NCBI GenBank assembly: GCA_025924715.1
Contig: JAICHV010000008.1
Coordinates: forward strand, 1-64,000
DNA: 64,000 nt
Direction: 5' to 3'
DNA from: Alphaproteobacteria bacterium
GTDB lineage: Bacteria; Pseudomonadota; Alphaproteobacteria; Micropepsales; Micropepsaceae
The position numbers were made by a program, and so were the translations under genes. The notes under the pieces were generated by a model, which did not search any database, was not told where the DNA came from, and worked only from the letters and a program-made list of their open reading frames with translations. Positions 1-7,954 of this stretch are shown piece by piece; position 1 is the first letter of the stretch; each line of letters begins with the position of its first letter.

Positions 1-1
1 G

Positions 2-850
2 GGCAGCTTCACGCATGCCGGACAATCGCTGGGATTGTCGCAATCGGCCGTCAGCCGCCAGATCAGCGCCCTGGAAGAGGAGATTTCCACGCCGCTGTTC
101 CAGCGCCATGCCCGCGGCCTGACCCTCACCGACGAAGGCCAGCTTCTTTACGGCGCGGTCAGCGAAGTGCTGAACCGTCTGGCCCAGGCCGAAGAAGCGC
201 TCAAGAACATCCACGAGGCGCCGCGCGGCTCGCTCAAGGTCACCGCCAGCCACGGCATAGGCGCCTATTGGCTGCTGCCGCGGCTGAAAGAGTTCCTGCG
301 CGAATATCCGGAAGTGCAAATCCACCTGGTGATGGATGACCGCGAGCTCGACCTGTCGCAGCGCGAAGCCGATCTGGCCATCCGCATGCGCGCGCCGGTG
401 CAGGCCGATCTGATCCAGCGCAAGCTGTTCACGGTGCATTATCATCTCTGCGCTTCCAAGGATTACGTCGCCGAACATGGCGCGCCCAAATCGCTGGAGG
501 ACATCTGCGATCACAATATCGTGGTGTATGGCGAGACCGCCGCGCCCGAGATTCGCGAGATCAACTGGCTGCTCGATCACTTCAACAGGCATCACAGGCC
601 CGATTGCAAAGGCAGCATCATCCGCATCAACAACATCACCGGCATCCTGCAAGGGGTGGAAGCCGGACTGGGCATCGGCGTGGTGCCGGACTATATCGCC
701 GCCGATCATCCCAATCTGGTGCGGGTGCTGCCGGGCGAGGGCATCGGCTTCGATGTCCATCTGGTCTATGCCGACGCGCTGCGCCAATCCAAGCGGGTGG
801 CGGCCTTCCGCGATTTCCTGGTGAAGGGTTCGAAGGACTGGCAGTATTAA
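2..850 (+). CDS. LysR-family transcriptional regulator (5' truncated by window edge)
   Basis: A LysR-type DNA-binding regulator whose N-terminus lies outside the window. The open frame runs to the first base, and residues before the first TTG continue the winged helix (SFTHAGQSLGLSQSAVSRQ), so the TTG at 35 is internal. The HTH is followed by the usual linker helix and a two-lobed effector domain (about residues 90-270 of the visible part), with a GVEAGLGIGVVP stretch typical of the GcvA-like branch. The first few residues are missing. It probably senses a small molecule; the target genes cannot be named because the divergent neighbour is not visible. Confidence 0.93.
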   Translation, partial: GSFTHAGQSLGLSQSAVSRQISALEEEISTPLFQRHARGLTLTDEGQLLYGAVSEVLNRLAQAEEALKNIHEAPRGSLKVTASHGIGAYWLLPRLKEFLREYPEVQIHLVMDDRELDLSQREADLAIRMRAPVQADLIQRKLFTVHYHLCASKDYVAEHGAPKSLEDICDHNIVVYGETAAPEIREINWLLDHFNRHHRPDCKGSIIRINNITGILQGVEAGLGIGVVPDYIAADHPNLVRVLPGEGIGFDVHLVYADALRQSKRVAAFRDFLVKGSKDWQY

Positions 851-886
851 CGGCCGGTTTGACGTGACATTCCGTCATCGCGATCG

Positions 887-908
887 GCCCGGTTAGGATT
901 AACCGGGC
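887..908 (+). terminator. Hairpin downstream of the LysR gene
   Basis: A perfect 9-bp inverted repeat, GCCCGGTTA and TAACCGGGC, with a 4-base loop lies 37 bases after the LysR stop codon. No T-tract follows, so it may be a weak or Rho-assisted terminator or a transcript-stabilising hairpin. Confidence 0.4.
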
Positions 909-1021
909 GTTGGCCCCGAAAAGAATCCGCTCCGACAAAACGGCCTGAATGCCGAGCGAACTTTTTGCTTGGTACGGAGTTGTTCATTCACGGGATTGCC
1001 CTAGGGGACGAGGAGACGCTG

Positions 1022-2674
1022 GTGCGCACTTCGTTCGCTGCCGCAATTGTGGCGATCTTGTGGATTTGGACCTTTGGGTCTTCCTGCGCTGTGGCAGGAG
1101 ACTCCACTTGGCGCATCACCAAAACGGAATGGACGCAGGCCGACGAAAAAGGCTTCGGCGATTTCGTCCGCGCCATCGCCGAAAGCGGCTGTCAAACCAC
1201 CGCGCAATGCATGCGCAGCCCCGCCAATCCCTATCGCGACAGCGACCCGCCCGCGCTGCAATTCAAAATGGATTGCGCCAAATGGGTCTATACCTTGCGC
1301 GCCTATTACGCTTGGAAAAACGGGCTGCCTTTCAGCTATGTCAATGACATCGCGGGCCCGGGCAACGACATCCGCTTCAGCGGCATGGGCAATCGCGTGC
1401 TGTCGCGGCGCGACCTGATCGACCATGGCAATGGCCTGCCCGTCGTTGCGACCTTCGCCGCGCTGCATGACGAAGTCTATTCGGCGACCTACCGGATCGA
1501 CGCGGCGCAAGCGAGTGGACCGCTGCCCGATTTCTATTCCCCGAAAATCCAGCCCGGATCCATCCGCCCCGGCACGGCGATCTACGACATCAACGGTCAT
1601 GTGGCAGTCGTCTATGCCGTCGAACCGGATGGCCGCATCCGCTATATGGGTGCGGAGCCGGACAACACGGTGACGCATTCGGTCTATGGCGCCCAATTCG
1701 GCCAGGAGAGGGCGGCGCTTGGCGGCGGCTTTAAGAATTTCCGCCCCTTGAAGCTGGTCGGCGCCACCCGGCGCGCCGACGGCTCTTATGTCGGCGGCCA
1801 TATCGTGCTGGCGGCCAATAGCGAGATTCCGGATTTCTCGCTGGAACAATATCGCGGCAATGACCCGGACGCGCCCGGCGATGGGTCAGACGCGGTCTTC
1901 CTGTATCGCGGCACGCCCACCGGCCTGTTCGAATATGTGCGCGGCGCCATGTCCGGCGGCACCTATAGTTTCGATCCCGTCGCCGAATTGAAGCTCGGTC
2001 TGGACGAGCTGTGCCACGATCTGGGCGAGCGCGGCCACTATATCGATACCGCCATCCAGGCCGGAATTGACAAGAAAGCCCATCCTGCCCTCTTGCCCGG
2101 AAATATCTATGCCTCCGACGACGACGAGTGGGAGGCCTACGCCTCGCCCTCGCGCGACGCGGCGCTGAAAAGCAAATTCTCCCAGCTCAACGCGGATCTG
2201 ATGAAATATATCTTGCGCACCCAGGCCCGCGAGCCCAATTACGAAGCGCTCTGGGCGCTCAAAAACAAGCTTCAGGCCGCCTATCGCGAAAAGGCGGCTT
2301 CGTGTCAGCTCGGTTATACCAACAGCGCCGGCGTCAAGGTCAGCTTCGGCTTCGACGACGCGGTGCAGCGCCTGTTCACCATGAGCTTCGATCCCTATCA
2401 CTGCATCGAGCGGCGCTGGGGTGCCACCAGCGCGGCGGAGCTGGCCAGTTGCAAGGACGATGCAGTCAAGACGCGCTGGTATGAAGCGGAACAGAATCTG
2501 CGCAACCAGGCGGATCGCGCCTATGGTCCTCGGGCGCATTTCACGCTTCCCGACCTGGAAAATGACGTGCCGGGAAGCGGCGCGAAAAAGCCCCCGCAAG
2601 CCGATATCGCCGCCATGATCGAACGCATCGGCCGCGCGCCGCTGATGGCGGCGATGGACCCGGTGGGATATTGA
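1022..2674 (+). CDS. Secreted protein with conserved Cys/His pair (paralogue A)
   Basis: 550 residues, no family recognised by name. A GTG start at 1022 is chosen because AGGAG sits 6 bases upstream and the protein then opens with a clean signal peptide (hydrophobic residues 5-20, cleavage near AVAG-D). The mature part begins WRITKTEW. Cys85 in DCAKWVY and His193 in YDINGHVAVVY sit in contexts like the Cys and His of NlpC/P60-type papain-fold peptidases; this is an inference from local sequence only. The C-terminal third has FDPYHC and ASCKDDAVKTRW, possibly disulfide-linked. It lies tail to tail with a close paralogue at 2696-4333, 21 bases apart. Possible role: periplasmic or secreted amidase or peptidase. 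Confidence 0.8.
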   Translation: MRTSFAAAIVAILWIWTFGSSCAVAGDSTWRITKTEWTQADEKGFGDFVRAIAESGCQTTAQCMRSPANPYRDSDPPALQFKMDCAKWVYTLRAYYAWKNGLPFSYVNDIAGPGNDIRFSGMGNRVLSRRDLIDHGNGLPVVATFAALHDEVYSATYRIDAAQASGPLPDFYSPKIQPGSIRPGTAIYDINGHVAVVYAVEPDGRIRYMGAEPDNTVTHSVYGAQFGQERAALGGGFKNFRPLKLVGATRRADGSYVGGHIVLAANSEIPDFSLEQYRGNDPDAPGDGSDAVFLYRGTPTGLFEYVRGAMSGGTYSFDPVAELKLGLDELCHDLGERGHYIDTAIQAGIDKKAHPALLPGNIYASDDDEWEAYASPSRDAALKSKFSQLNADLMKYILRTQAREPNYEALWALKNKLQAAYREKAASCQLGYTNSAGVKVSFGFDDAVQRLFTMSFDPYHCIERRWGATSAAELASCKDDAVKTRWYEAEQNLRNQADRAYGPRAHFTLPDLENDVPGSGAKKPPQADIAAMIERIGRAPLMAAMDPVGY

Positions 2675-2695
2675 GGTTTTAGGCCGCCATCCGCG

Positions 2696-4333
2696 TCAAG
2701 GCTGGGCCAGCCCGGCCGGCTTGGCGGTGCCGGCAATCAGCGCCCGGACATTGATCGCCACCGGCACATCCGGCGGCGCCTTTTCGGCCTCGGCCAGGGA
2801 AAGAGCCGGAGGCGCGACATAGCCGGCGGCCATTTGGTTGCGCAGCGTCTGCTCGGCCTTGTACCAGCGGGTTTTGATCGCGTCGTCCTTGCAACTGGCC
2901 AGCTCCGCCTCACTGGTGGCGCCCCAGCGCCGCTCGACGCAATGATAGGGGTCGAAATCCAGGCTGAAGAGCCGGCTGCTGAGATCGTCCAAAGTCAGCG
3001 TCACCGCTTTGTGGTCGCTATTGGTGTAGGTGATGGTACAGGCTTGGGATTCCTGGGCATAGATCTGCTGCAGATGCTCCTGCAGCGAGCCGCGGTCCTG
3101 CACCAGGCGAAGATCATGCTGCTGCCAAAGCGCGATCGTCCCCGACAGATCGCGATAGAGCTGGGCAAAGCTGTTGCGCAGCCGCTCATCGGCCGGCAGC
3201 GTGGCATAGGCGTCCCATTCGGCGCTGCCAGAGGCGGCGCCTCCTCCCGGCAATGCCGCAGGCTGCTGCTTTTCCGCGATGCGCGCTTCCACCGCCATGT
3301 TCACATGCATCGCCCGCTCGCGCACATCATGGCAGAGCGATTTGAGCGAAACTTGCAGCTCATAGGCGGGGTTGAAAGTGAATTCGCCCCCCGACATCGC
3401 CGCCCGGGCATATTCGAATAGCCCCAGGGCGGTGTTGTTATAGGTGAAATGCGCGTCGGCGCCGTCACCCTTGGCGCCCGGCGCATTGCCGCGATATTGC
3501 TCCAGCGAGTAATCGGCGATCTCTTCATTGCGCGCCAGCACCACATGCCCGCCGAGATAACTGCCGTCCTTCTGCTGGACGGCCCCCACCAGCTTCATGG
3601 GACGAAAATTCTTGAACCCCCCGCCAAGCTGGGCGCTGCTTTGGCCGAATTGGGGACCGTAACTGCTGCGCGAAACGCTCTCGTCGGGATGGGCGTCCAT
3701 GTAAAGAATGCGCCCGTCCTCGGTGACGTCATACACCACCACCACATGGCCGTTGATGTCATAGATGGCGGTGCCGGCGCGAATGGAGCCGGGCTGAATC
3801 TTGGGCGAGTAGAAATCCTGAAGCACCGGCGCCTGCGCGGCCGGATCCATGCGGTAGGTCGCCGACCACACTTGGTTATGGATGGCATTCAGGGTTGCGA
3901 CTATGGGGATGCCGGCGCCCCGATCCACCAGATCATGGCGGGCCAGCGCCAGGTTGGACGTAGCCGTGAAGCGCAGATCGGCGCCTTCCCCGGAAATCTT
4001 GTCGACATAGGAAAACGGCAATCCGTGCTTGGAGGCATAATAAGCCCGCAGCATGTAAACCCATTTGGCGCAATCGGCGTGAAATTCGAGGGTTCCCGGA
4101 TCGCTGGCGCGATAAGGATTGCCGGGACCGCGCATGCACTGAATTGTGGTGGTGCAGCCGCTGAGCGCGATGCTGCGGACGAATTCACCAAAACCCTTTT
4201 CATCCGCCGCCGACCATTCGGTCTTGGTGATACGCCAGTTAAGCGGCTGGGCTCCTGCCGGCAGGCTGACGCCAAACGCCAACAGGCCAAGCGCCAGAAC
4301 GGTCGCGCGCGCGATCGCGGTTTTCCACCCCAT
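2696..4333 (-). CDS. Secreted protein with conserved Cys/His pair (paralogue B)
   Basis: 545 residues, homologous over its whole length to the convergent gene at 1022-2674. Shared blocks include WRITKTEW, DEKGFG, DCAKWVY, the SPKIQPGSIR block, YDINGHV, GGGFKNFRP, SLEQYRGN, FDPYHC and ELASCKDDA. Signal peptide: residues 1-28, cleavage near AGA-Q. The candidate catalytic residues are Cys88 and His196. The copies diverge most in the middle (residues 330-420), so this is not a recent duplication. The upstream region holds four GGAACTT/AAGTTCC motifs. No family name can be assigned; a papain-fold hydrolase is the best guess. Confidence 0.8.
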   Translation of the reverse strand: MGWKTAIARATVLALGLLAFGVSLPAGAQPLNWRITKTEWSAADEKGFGEFVRSIALSGCTTTIQCMRGPGNPYRASDPGTLEFHADCAKWVYMLRAYYASKHGLPFSYVDKISGEGADLRFTATSNLALARHDLVDRGAGIPIVATLNAIHNQVWSATYRMDPAAQAPVLQDFYSPKIQPGSIRAGTAIYDINGHVVVVYDVTEDGRILYMDAHPDESVSRSSYGPQFGQSSAQLGGGFKNFRPMKLVGAVQQKDGSYLGGHVVLARNEEIADYSLEQYRGNAPGAKGDGADAHFTYNNTALGLFEYARAAMSGGEFTFNPAYELQVSLKSLCHDVRERAMHVNMAVEARIAEKQQPAALPGGGAASGSAEWDAYATLPADERLRNSFAQLYRDLSGTIALWQQHDLRLVQDRGSLQEHLQQIYAQESQACTITYTNSDHKAVTLTLDDLSSRLFSLDFDPYHCVERRWGATSEAELASCKDDAIKTRWYKAEQTLRNQMAAGYVAPPALSLAEAEKAPPDVPVAINVRALIAGTAKPAGLAQP

Positions 4334-4417
4334 AGTCGACAGCCGGCCCTTCGAACCTCACTGGCGTTATCTCGCAATCGATTCTGCGTTTCAACTGTCG
4401 GCCGTATTGCCAGTTTC

Positions 4418-4531
4418 GGAACTTCATAAAAAACAATGCAAAGTTCCGCGGCGTCGCGCTGAAATTTCCAGGCGTTCGTAGCGGGGCGCAAGTTCCGCGG
4501 GCGGGCCCGCGAAGAGCGCGCAGCAAGTTCC
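4418..4531. repeat. Four AAGTTCC/GGAACTT motifs upstream of paralogue B
   Basis: AAGTTCC occurs at 4441-4447, 4490-4496 and 4525-4531, with a reverse copy GGAACTT at 4418-4424. Two copies extend to the 10-mer CGCGGAACTT on the minus strand. The reverse copy and the first forward copy form a 7-bp inverted repeat with a 16-base spacer. They sit in the 241-bp gap that should hold the promoter of the minus-strand gene at 2696-4333. GGAAC is also the -35 core of EcfG sigma factors, but no matching GTT -10 lies 16-17 bases away. Confidence 0.4.
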
Positions 4532-4574
4532 GAAGCAAAAATATTTTAAGCGCAAGGCATCAGACGCCGATCCG

Positions 4575-5564
4575 TCAGGCAGCCGCGTGGGAATCCTTCG
4601 CCTCGGAACCAAACCGTTCCAGGTCGGTCTCGTCGCTGAATGCCACCGCGGTTGCGCCGTTCGGCAGGCGGGTCATGGAAAGGCTGATCAGCCGTCCGTC
4701 CTGGCGGATCGCCTTGATCCGCCCGCGCAGATGTTCGGGGTTTGCCGCGTTGATCCCGGACGACACGATGGTCCAGAGGCCGTCGTGACCGATGCGCGTG
4801 CCGCACCATGCGGCGATCCGCGAAAAATGCGGATGGTCGACCAGTTCCTCTTCGTGGAGCTGCCACATTTTGGTGAACAGCGCGTTGTGCAGCACCAGGC
4901 GTCCATCGGTCCCGAATATGGCGATGCCGTCGTCCAAGCTATCCAATGTGGCCTTCTGAACCTGGCCCAACAGATTCAGCGACGCTTCCAGCAGCAGGTT
5001 TTCACTGACATCTTCATAAAGGACAAACACGCCCCCCTCGAGATGCGGCTGGATGGCGATGCGAAGGCTTTGGCCTCCCGGCAGATGCCAGGTTTCTTGG
5101 GGTGCGCTTGCCGGCGTGGCGAAATCCTGTATCTGGCTGCGTTTCCACTGGGAAAAATTGCGCTGCTCCGGCAATTTGCGGCGGTCCCGCAGGGACTCGA
5201 GAATCTCGCCATAGCCGGGGCGGCCATCCAGCCAAACGCGCGCAAAACCCCACAGCTTGGCATAAGCGGCATTGTAACGGATCAGGCGCCGCTCGCTATT
5301 GAAAACCGCCGCTGCCATAGGCAGGCGGTCAAACATATCGTCTTGCGCCTCCAGCGAAAGCCGCAGCTTGGCCTCGCGCCCGAGGCTGGCCTGCGCCTCC
5401 CGCTCCAGCCGGGCGCAGGCATCGAGCGCTGCCGCCAAACCATGCGCCCGCCAGGCGCAGAGCCAGATCAGCCCGATCACCAAGATCGCAAAGGCCAATG
5501 CGACAGCCGTGTGAGCGGAGTGCAGCAGGGGCGCGGCGCCAAACCGGGCAAATTGGGGCGGCAT
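4575..5564 (-). CDS. Membrane-anchored double-PAS protein without kinase domain
   Basis: 329 residues. One transmembrane segment at about residues 20-37 is followed by a short coiled linker (40-75) and two PAS-type domains (about 75-190 and 195-320; DDMFDRLPMAAAVFNSERR and DSLDDGIAIFGTDG are the domain starts). The protein ends after the second PAS, with no HisKA, HATPase or GGDEF module and no stop followed by a kinase fragment, so it is a complete sensor stub rather than a visible truncation. It begins 1 base after the stop of the FNR-like gene at 5566-6297 and is surely co-transcribed with it. It may pass a signal through protein-protein contact. Confidence 0.75.
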   Translation of the reverse strand: MPPQFARFGAAPLLHSAHTAVALAFAILVIGLIWLCAWRAHGLAAALDACARLEREAQASLGREAKLRLSLEAQDDMFDRLPMAAAVFNSERRLIRYNAAYAKLWGFARVWLDGRPGYGEILESLRDRRKLPEQRNFSQWKRSQIQDFATPASAPQETWHLPGGQSLRIAIQPHLEGGVFVLYEDVSENLLLEASLNLLGQVQKATLDSLDDGIAIFGTDGRLVLHNALFTKMWQLHEEELVDHPHFSRIAAWCGTRIGHDGLWTIVSSGINAANPEHLRGRIKAIRQDGRLISLSMTRLPNGATAVAFSDETDLERFGSEAKDSHAAA

Positions 5565-5565
5565 C

Positions 5566-6297
5566 TCAACTCTGCGCGCAAAGCGCGCGCAAGGCGGCGA
5601 TGTCTCTCAGAACAATTTGGTGCGAATTGGGAATCAATATTGCGCCCAGCTCGCGCAGCGTGGCCAAGACGCGGCTGACGGTCTCGATGGTCAGGCCCAA
5701 ATGGTCGGCAATATCCTGGCGGCCCATCACCAAATCCAGCCGGTCGCCGCAGACCAGATCCATCGGATCGGCCAACCGCAGCAAAAACGACGCCATACGC
5801 TCCTTGCCGTTCTGACACCCCAGCACCATCAGATGCTGCTGGGCGCCCTCCAGGCTGCGGGACAAATGACGGACCAGCCCCGTGCGCACGCCGGCATTGT
5901 TCGCGGCCAAACGCTCGAAGCATTGCCGCGGATAGGCGACAAGGGTCACATCGCTGACCGCTTCGGCCGCGGCGGGCTGATGGGCCCCTTCCACAAACCC
6001 CAAGAGATCTCCCGCGAAGAGAAAATCCATGACGGAGCGCCGTCCGTCGGGGGTGTAACGGCAAAGCCGGACCGAGCCGCTGATAAGCCGATAGACCTGG
6101 TTCGCGGGCTCACCCTGCACGAAAATCGGCTCATTGCGATTGAAGTGCCGCCGGGCGCCATAGTCCTGAATTTTGTGCAGGCAATCGGTCAGACTGAGGG
6201 GAGTCATTCCCGCTGCCGTCATGGCCCCGGCGACGATATTTTCGAAAGCCCGCGCATCCGAGGGCGTTGCTCGCGCGCTGCTGAGAGTGATCGGCAT
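5566..6297 (-). CDS. Crp/Fnr-family regulator, FNR/FixK type
   Basis: 243 residues: cyclic-nucleotide-like beta roll (about 40-155), dimer helix, then a winged HTH (about 175-240). The recognition helix LTIETVSRVLATLRELG carries the E-x-x-S-R pattern of FNR/FixK proteins, which predicts a TTGAT-N4-ATCAA-like site; such a near-palindrome lies at 6415-6428 in its own upstream DNA. Only one N-terminal cysteine (Cys39) is present, so an FNR-type 4Fe-4S cluster is unlikely and FixK-like behaviour is more plausible. First gene of an operon with the PAS protein at 4575-5564. Confidence 0.9.
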   Translation of the reverse strand: MPITLSSARATPSDARAFENIVAGAMTAAGMTPLSLTDCLHKIQDYGARRHFNRNEPIFVQGEPANQVYRLISGSVRLCRYTPDGRRSVMDFLFAGDLLGFVEGAHQPAAAEAVSDVTLVAYPRQCFERLAANNAGVRTGLVRHLSRSLEGAQQHLMVLGCQNGKERMASFLLRLADPMDLVCGDRLDLVMGRQDIADHLGLTIETVSRVLATLRELGAILIPNSHQIVLRDIAALRALCAQS

Positions 6298-6882
6298 CTT
6301 GTCCCCCTGATTTGCGATCGCGGCATTCGCGCGCGATGGGGCCCAGACTGTTTGAATCCGGCCCTGCCCAACAGTTCGGGTTTACGCTTAGGTAGTTTTC
6401 TCAGTTCCCCGGCTTTGACATTTGACAATGCGCGCCCTGCGGTTCTGGTCTTTACCGGCATACGCATGTGATTCGCGGATCACGACTGGGAGCTGTTTGC
6501 ATGTTTTTGCGTATTATCGCCGCGGCCTTGCGCCTGCGATTGTCCAAGCGGGAAACCGCGATGCGCGTCACGCCTCGCGGCGCCGTTTCCAAAAGGTCCA
6601 TACAGGCAGCGGTAAGAAAACCCCCCGCCCACAATTTGCGGCGCCGCGGCTTTCCTGCAGGGATCCGTCAGCGCCGAGGTTTGGAAATGGCTTTCGTCAG
6701 CACCTGGCGGCGCCTGGTGCTGGGCACCAATCACATATCCAGTTTCGGGGTCTGGCGCCTCGGCTCAAGGCGCATGCAGGCGCGGTGTAACCGGACAGGA
6801 AGCACCCGCTGGCATCGCCCGCGCCGTCCCAGCCCTTGGGATGGTTTGGTTTCGAATCGGAGCGATTATTTTGGCTGAGGGA
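6298..6882. other. 585-bp intergenic region without a supported gene
   Basis: Lies between the FNR-like gene and the FixJ-like gene, both on the minus strand. It holds the FNR-like palindrome at 6415-6428 and an inverted repeat CAGCACC/GGTGCTG at 6698-6722. A 136-codon open frame at 6468-6878 on the plus strand is rich in Arg and has no domain or ribosome-binding site, so it was not called. Promoters for the FNR-like gene are expected here. Confidence 0.5.
6415..6428. promoter_or_regulatory. FNR/FixK-like binding site
   Basis: TTGAC-ATTT-GACAA is a 14-bp near-palindrome that fits the FNR/FixK layout (TTGAY-N4-RTCAA) with one mismatch in the right arm. It lies 118 bp upstream of the FNR-type gene start at 6297, which suggests autoregulation. 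The match is short and could be chance. Confidence 0.4.
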
Positions 6883-7245
6883 TCAGGACGCCAAGGCGGC
6901 GCGCACCAGCGTGGCCAGATTGCGTGCCCCCATCTTGCGCATGAGTTGGGCACGATGAAACTCCACCGTGCGGGGAGAGATCGCTAGGCGATAAGCGATC
7001 TGCTTGTTGGAATTGCCCGCCACGATCAGGTCGATCACCTGCGCCTCGCGCCTGGTGAGCGCCGCGCGCCCCAGGAACCCGCCGGCTTGGCGATCCGTGC
7101 CGGTGCTGGCCCGTTCCGGCCGGGCGCCCCAGGGCTCCGTTCCTTCGGACAGACTGAAGAGCCGGCCCGGCCCCCGGCGCTCGGCGGGCTCGAACATGAA
7201 ACTGAGCTGCCCAGTTTGGTCCCAGAGGGAATGAACGGATGACAT
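6883..7245 (-). CDS. LuxR/FixJ-type HTH protein lacking a receiver domain
   Basis: 120 residues from the ATG at 7245, chosen over the ATG at 7260 because a GGGG run lies 6 bases upstream. The last 57 residues are a LuxR-type HTH very like the FixJ output domain: LTRREAQVIDLIVAG, then NKQIAYRLAISPRTVEFHR and MRKMGARNLATLVRAAL. The first 55 residues are Pro/Gly/Arg-rich and do not form a response-regulator receiver: no acidic pocket, no phospho-Asp and no conserved Lys. It may be a constitutively active or ligand-controlled activator. Neighbours are an FNR/FixK-type gene and a PAS protein. Confidence 0.85.
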   Translation of the reverse strand: MSSVHSLWDQTGQLSFMFEPAERRGPGRLFSLSEGTEPWGARPERASTGTDRQAGGFLGRAALTRREAQVIDLIVAGNSNKQIAYRLAISPRTVEFHRAQLMRKMGARNLATLVRAALAS

Positions 7246-7312
7246 ACACGGCCCCACCATGATGATTCGTCGGATGCCTTAACGCAAATCCCGATACACG
7301 CCCCCCTGTTCA

Positions 7313-7335
7313 TCGGTATTTTCGGCGCATACCGA
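7313..7335. promoter_or_regulatory. Inverted repeat upstream of the FixJ-like gene
   Basis: TCGGTAT-N9-ATACCGA, perfect 7-bp arms, 68-90 bp upstream of the ATG at 7245. A second palindrome, GTCCG-N6-CGGAC, lies at 7366-7381. Both are in the expected promoter region and may be operator sites. Confidence 0.4.
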
Positions 7336-7483
7336 AGTATGGGTTCGGCAAAGCGGTCCCTGCATGTCCGTGAATTCGGACAATGTTTCAAAGCGCTTAG
7401 GATGGACGGGAAACTAGATAGCAGCGGTCTTGAAACCAAATCCTTCCCACCCCATTTCCTTTAATGCCGCGTTTTCTCCCCCC

Positions 7484-7505
7484 GAGCGCGGCACTCGCGC
7501 TCTTT
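7484..7505 (+). terminator. Short hairpin followed by T's
   Basis: GAGCGCG (7484-7490) pairs with CGCGCTC (7496-7502) around a 5-base loop, then TTT and a C-run. It is the first of three hairpins in a row on the plus strand in this gene-free stretch. Confidence 0.4.
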
Positions 7506-7527
7506 CCCCCCTTGAGCGCGTATTCCT

Positions 7528-7567
7528 GACGCCGGAGTGCGCCCTCGCGCTCCGGCGTCTTTTTTTT
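7528..7567 (+). terminator. Strong intrinsic terminator, copy 1
   Basis: GACGCCGGAG pairs perfectly with CTCCGGCGTC; the stem extends by four more pairs (one G-T) to a 4-base loop and is followed by eight T's. It reads as a terminator for plus-strand transcription, yet no plus-strand gene is visible upstream. An identical copy lies at 7697-7736. Confidence 0.7.
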
Positions 7568-7642
7568 GTCTCTTTTCCCTGTGGCGGACTGCTCGGCTGT
7601 ATCCGCGCTGCCCCTCGCCCAAGCTCGGGGCGTTCCTCGCTC

Positions 7643-7680
7643 AAAACCGTCCGCAGGACGGTTTTGCTGGCCTTCGGCCA
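7643..7680. repeat. Paired hairpins between the two terminator copies
   Basis: AAAACCGTCC-GCA-GGACGGTTTT is a perfect 10-bp palindrome (7643-7665), followed at once by TGGCC-TTC-GGCCA (7668-7680). Together with the flanking C-rich phrase CCCCTCGCCCAAGCTC, which recurs near 7770, this looks like a mosaic repetitive element. Confidence 0.55.
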
Positions 7681-7696
7681 ACCGCTCCTCACTCCT

Positions 7697-7736
7697 GACG
7701 CCGGAGTGCGCCCTCGCGCTCCGGCGTCTTTTTTTT
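7697..7736 (+). terminator. Strong intrinsic terminator, copy 2
   Basis: The same hairpin and T8 tract as at 7528-7567, 169 bp downstream. A third, partial copy (AGGCGTC followed by eight T's) lies at 7787-7801 and lacks the left arm. Confidence 0.7.
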
Positions 7737-7954
7737 GCCTTGTTTGGCACGCCAGGGCTTATCCCCGTTGCCCCTCGCCCAAGCTCAGGCGTCTTTTTTT
7801 TCTGAAGCTCCGTCAGGAACGGCCGCAGTATCCCACCCTCCCCTTGAGGGGTCCGAAGGACGGGCACGCGCCCAAGCGTGACCGGTGGGATCGACAAAAT
7901 TCGGAGCATAGCGACGAATTTTTCGGGGAGGGGCGGCGGCGCCAGAGCCTCAGG

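Larger units (their letters stand above)
7261..7954. other. 694-bp gene-free region filled with hairpin repeats
   Basis: No reading frame here has protein features. The content is the operator-like palindromes at 7313-7381, the hairpin series at 7484-7801 and a weak palindrome AAAATTCG/CGAATTTT at 7896-7922. It separates the regulatory cluster from the EF-G-like gene. An untranslated plus-strand RNA ending at one of the terminators is possible. Confidence 0.5.

Noticed and set aside
4418..4534. EcfG promoters at the GGAACTT copies before paralogue B
   Set aside because: No GTT -10 core occurs 16-17 bases from any copy, unlike the three sites at 35.7-36.6 kb.
5566..6297. Oxygen-sensing 4Fe-4S FNR
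   Set aside because: Only one N-terminal Cys is present, whereas the FNR cluster needs a set of N-terminal Cys ligands plus a central one.
6468..6878. 136-codon plus-strand open frame in an intergenic region
   Set aside because: Arg-rich, no ribosome-binding site, no recognisable domain, no coding-type third-position bias.
7528..7736. Repeated hairpins considered as a CRISPR array
   Set aside because: Only two complete copies 169 bp apart, each followed by a T-tract, with no regular spacers and no cas genes.
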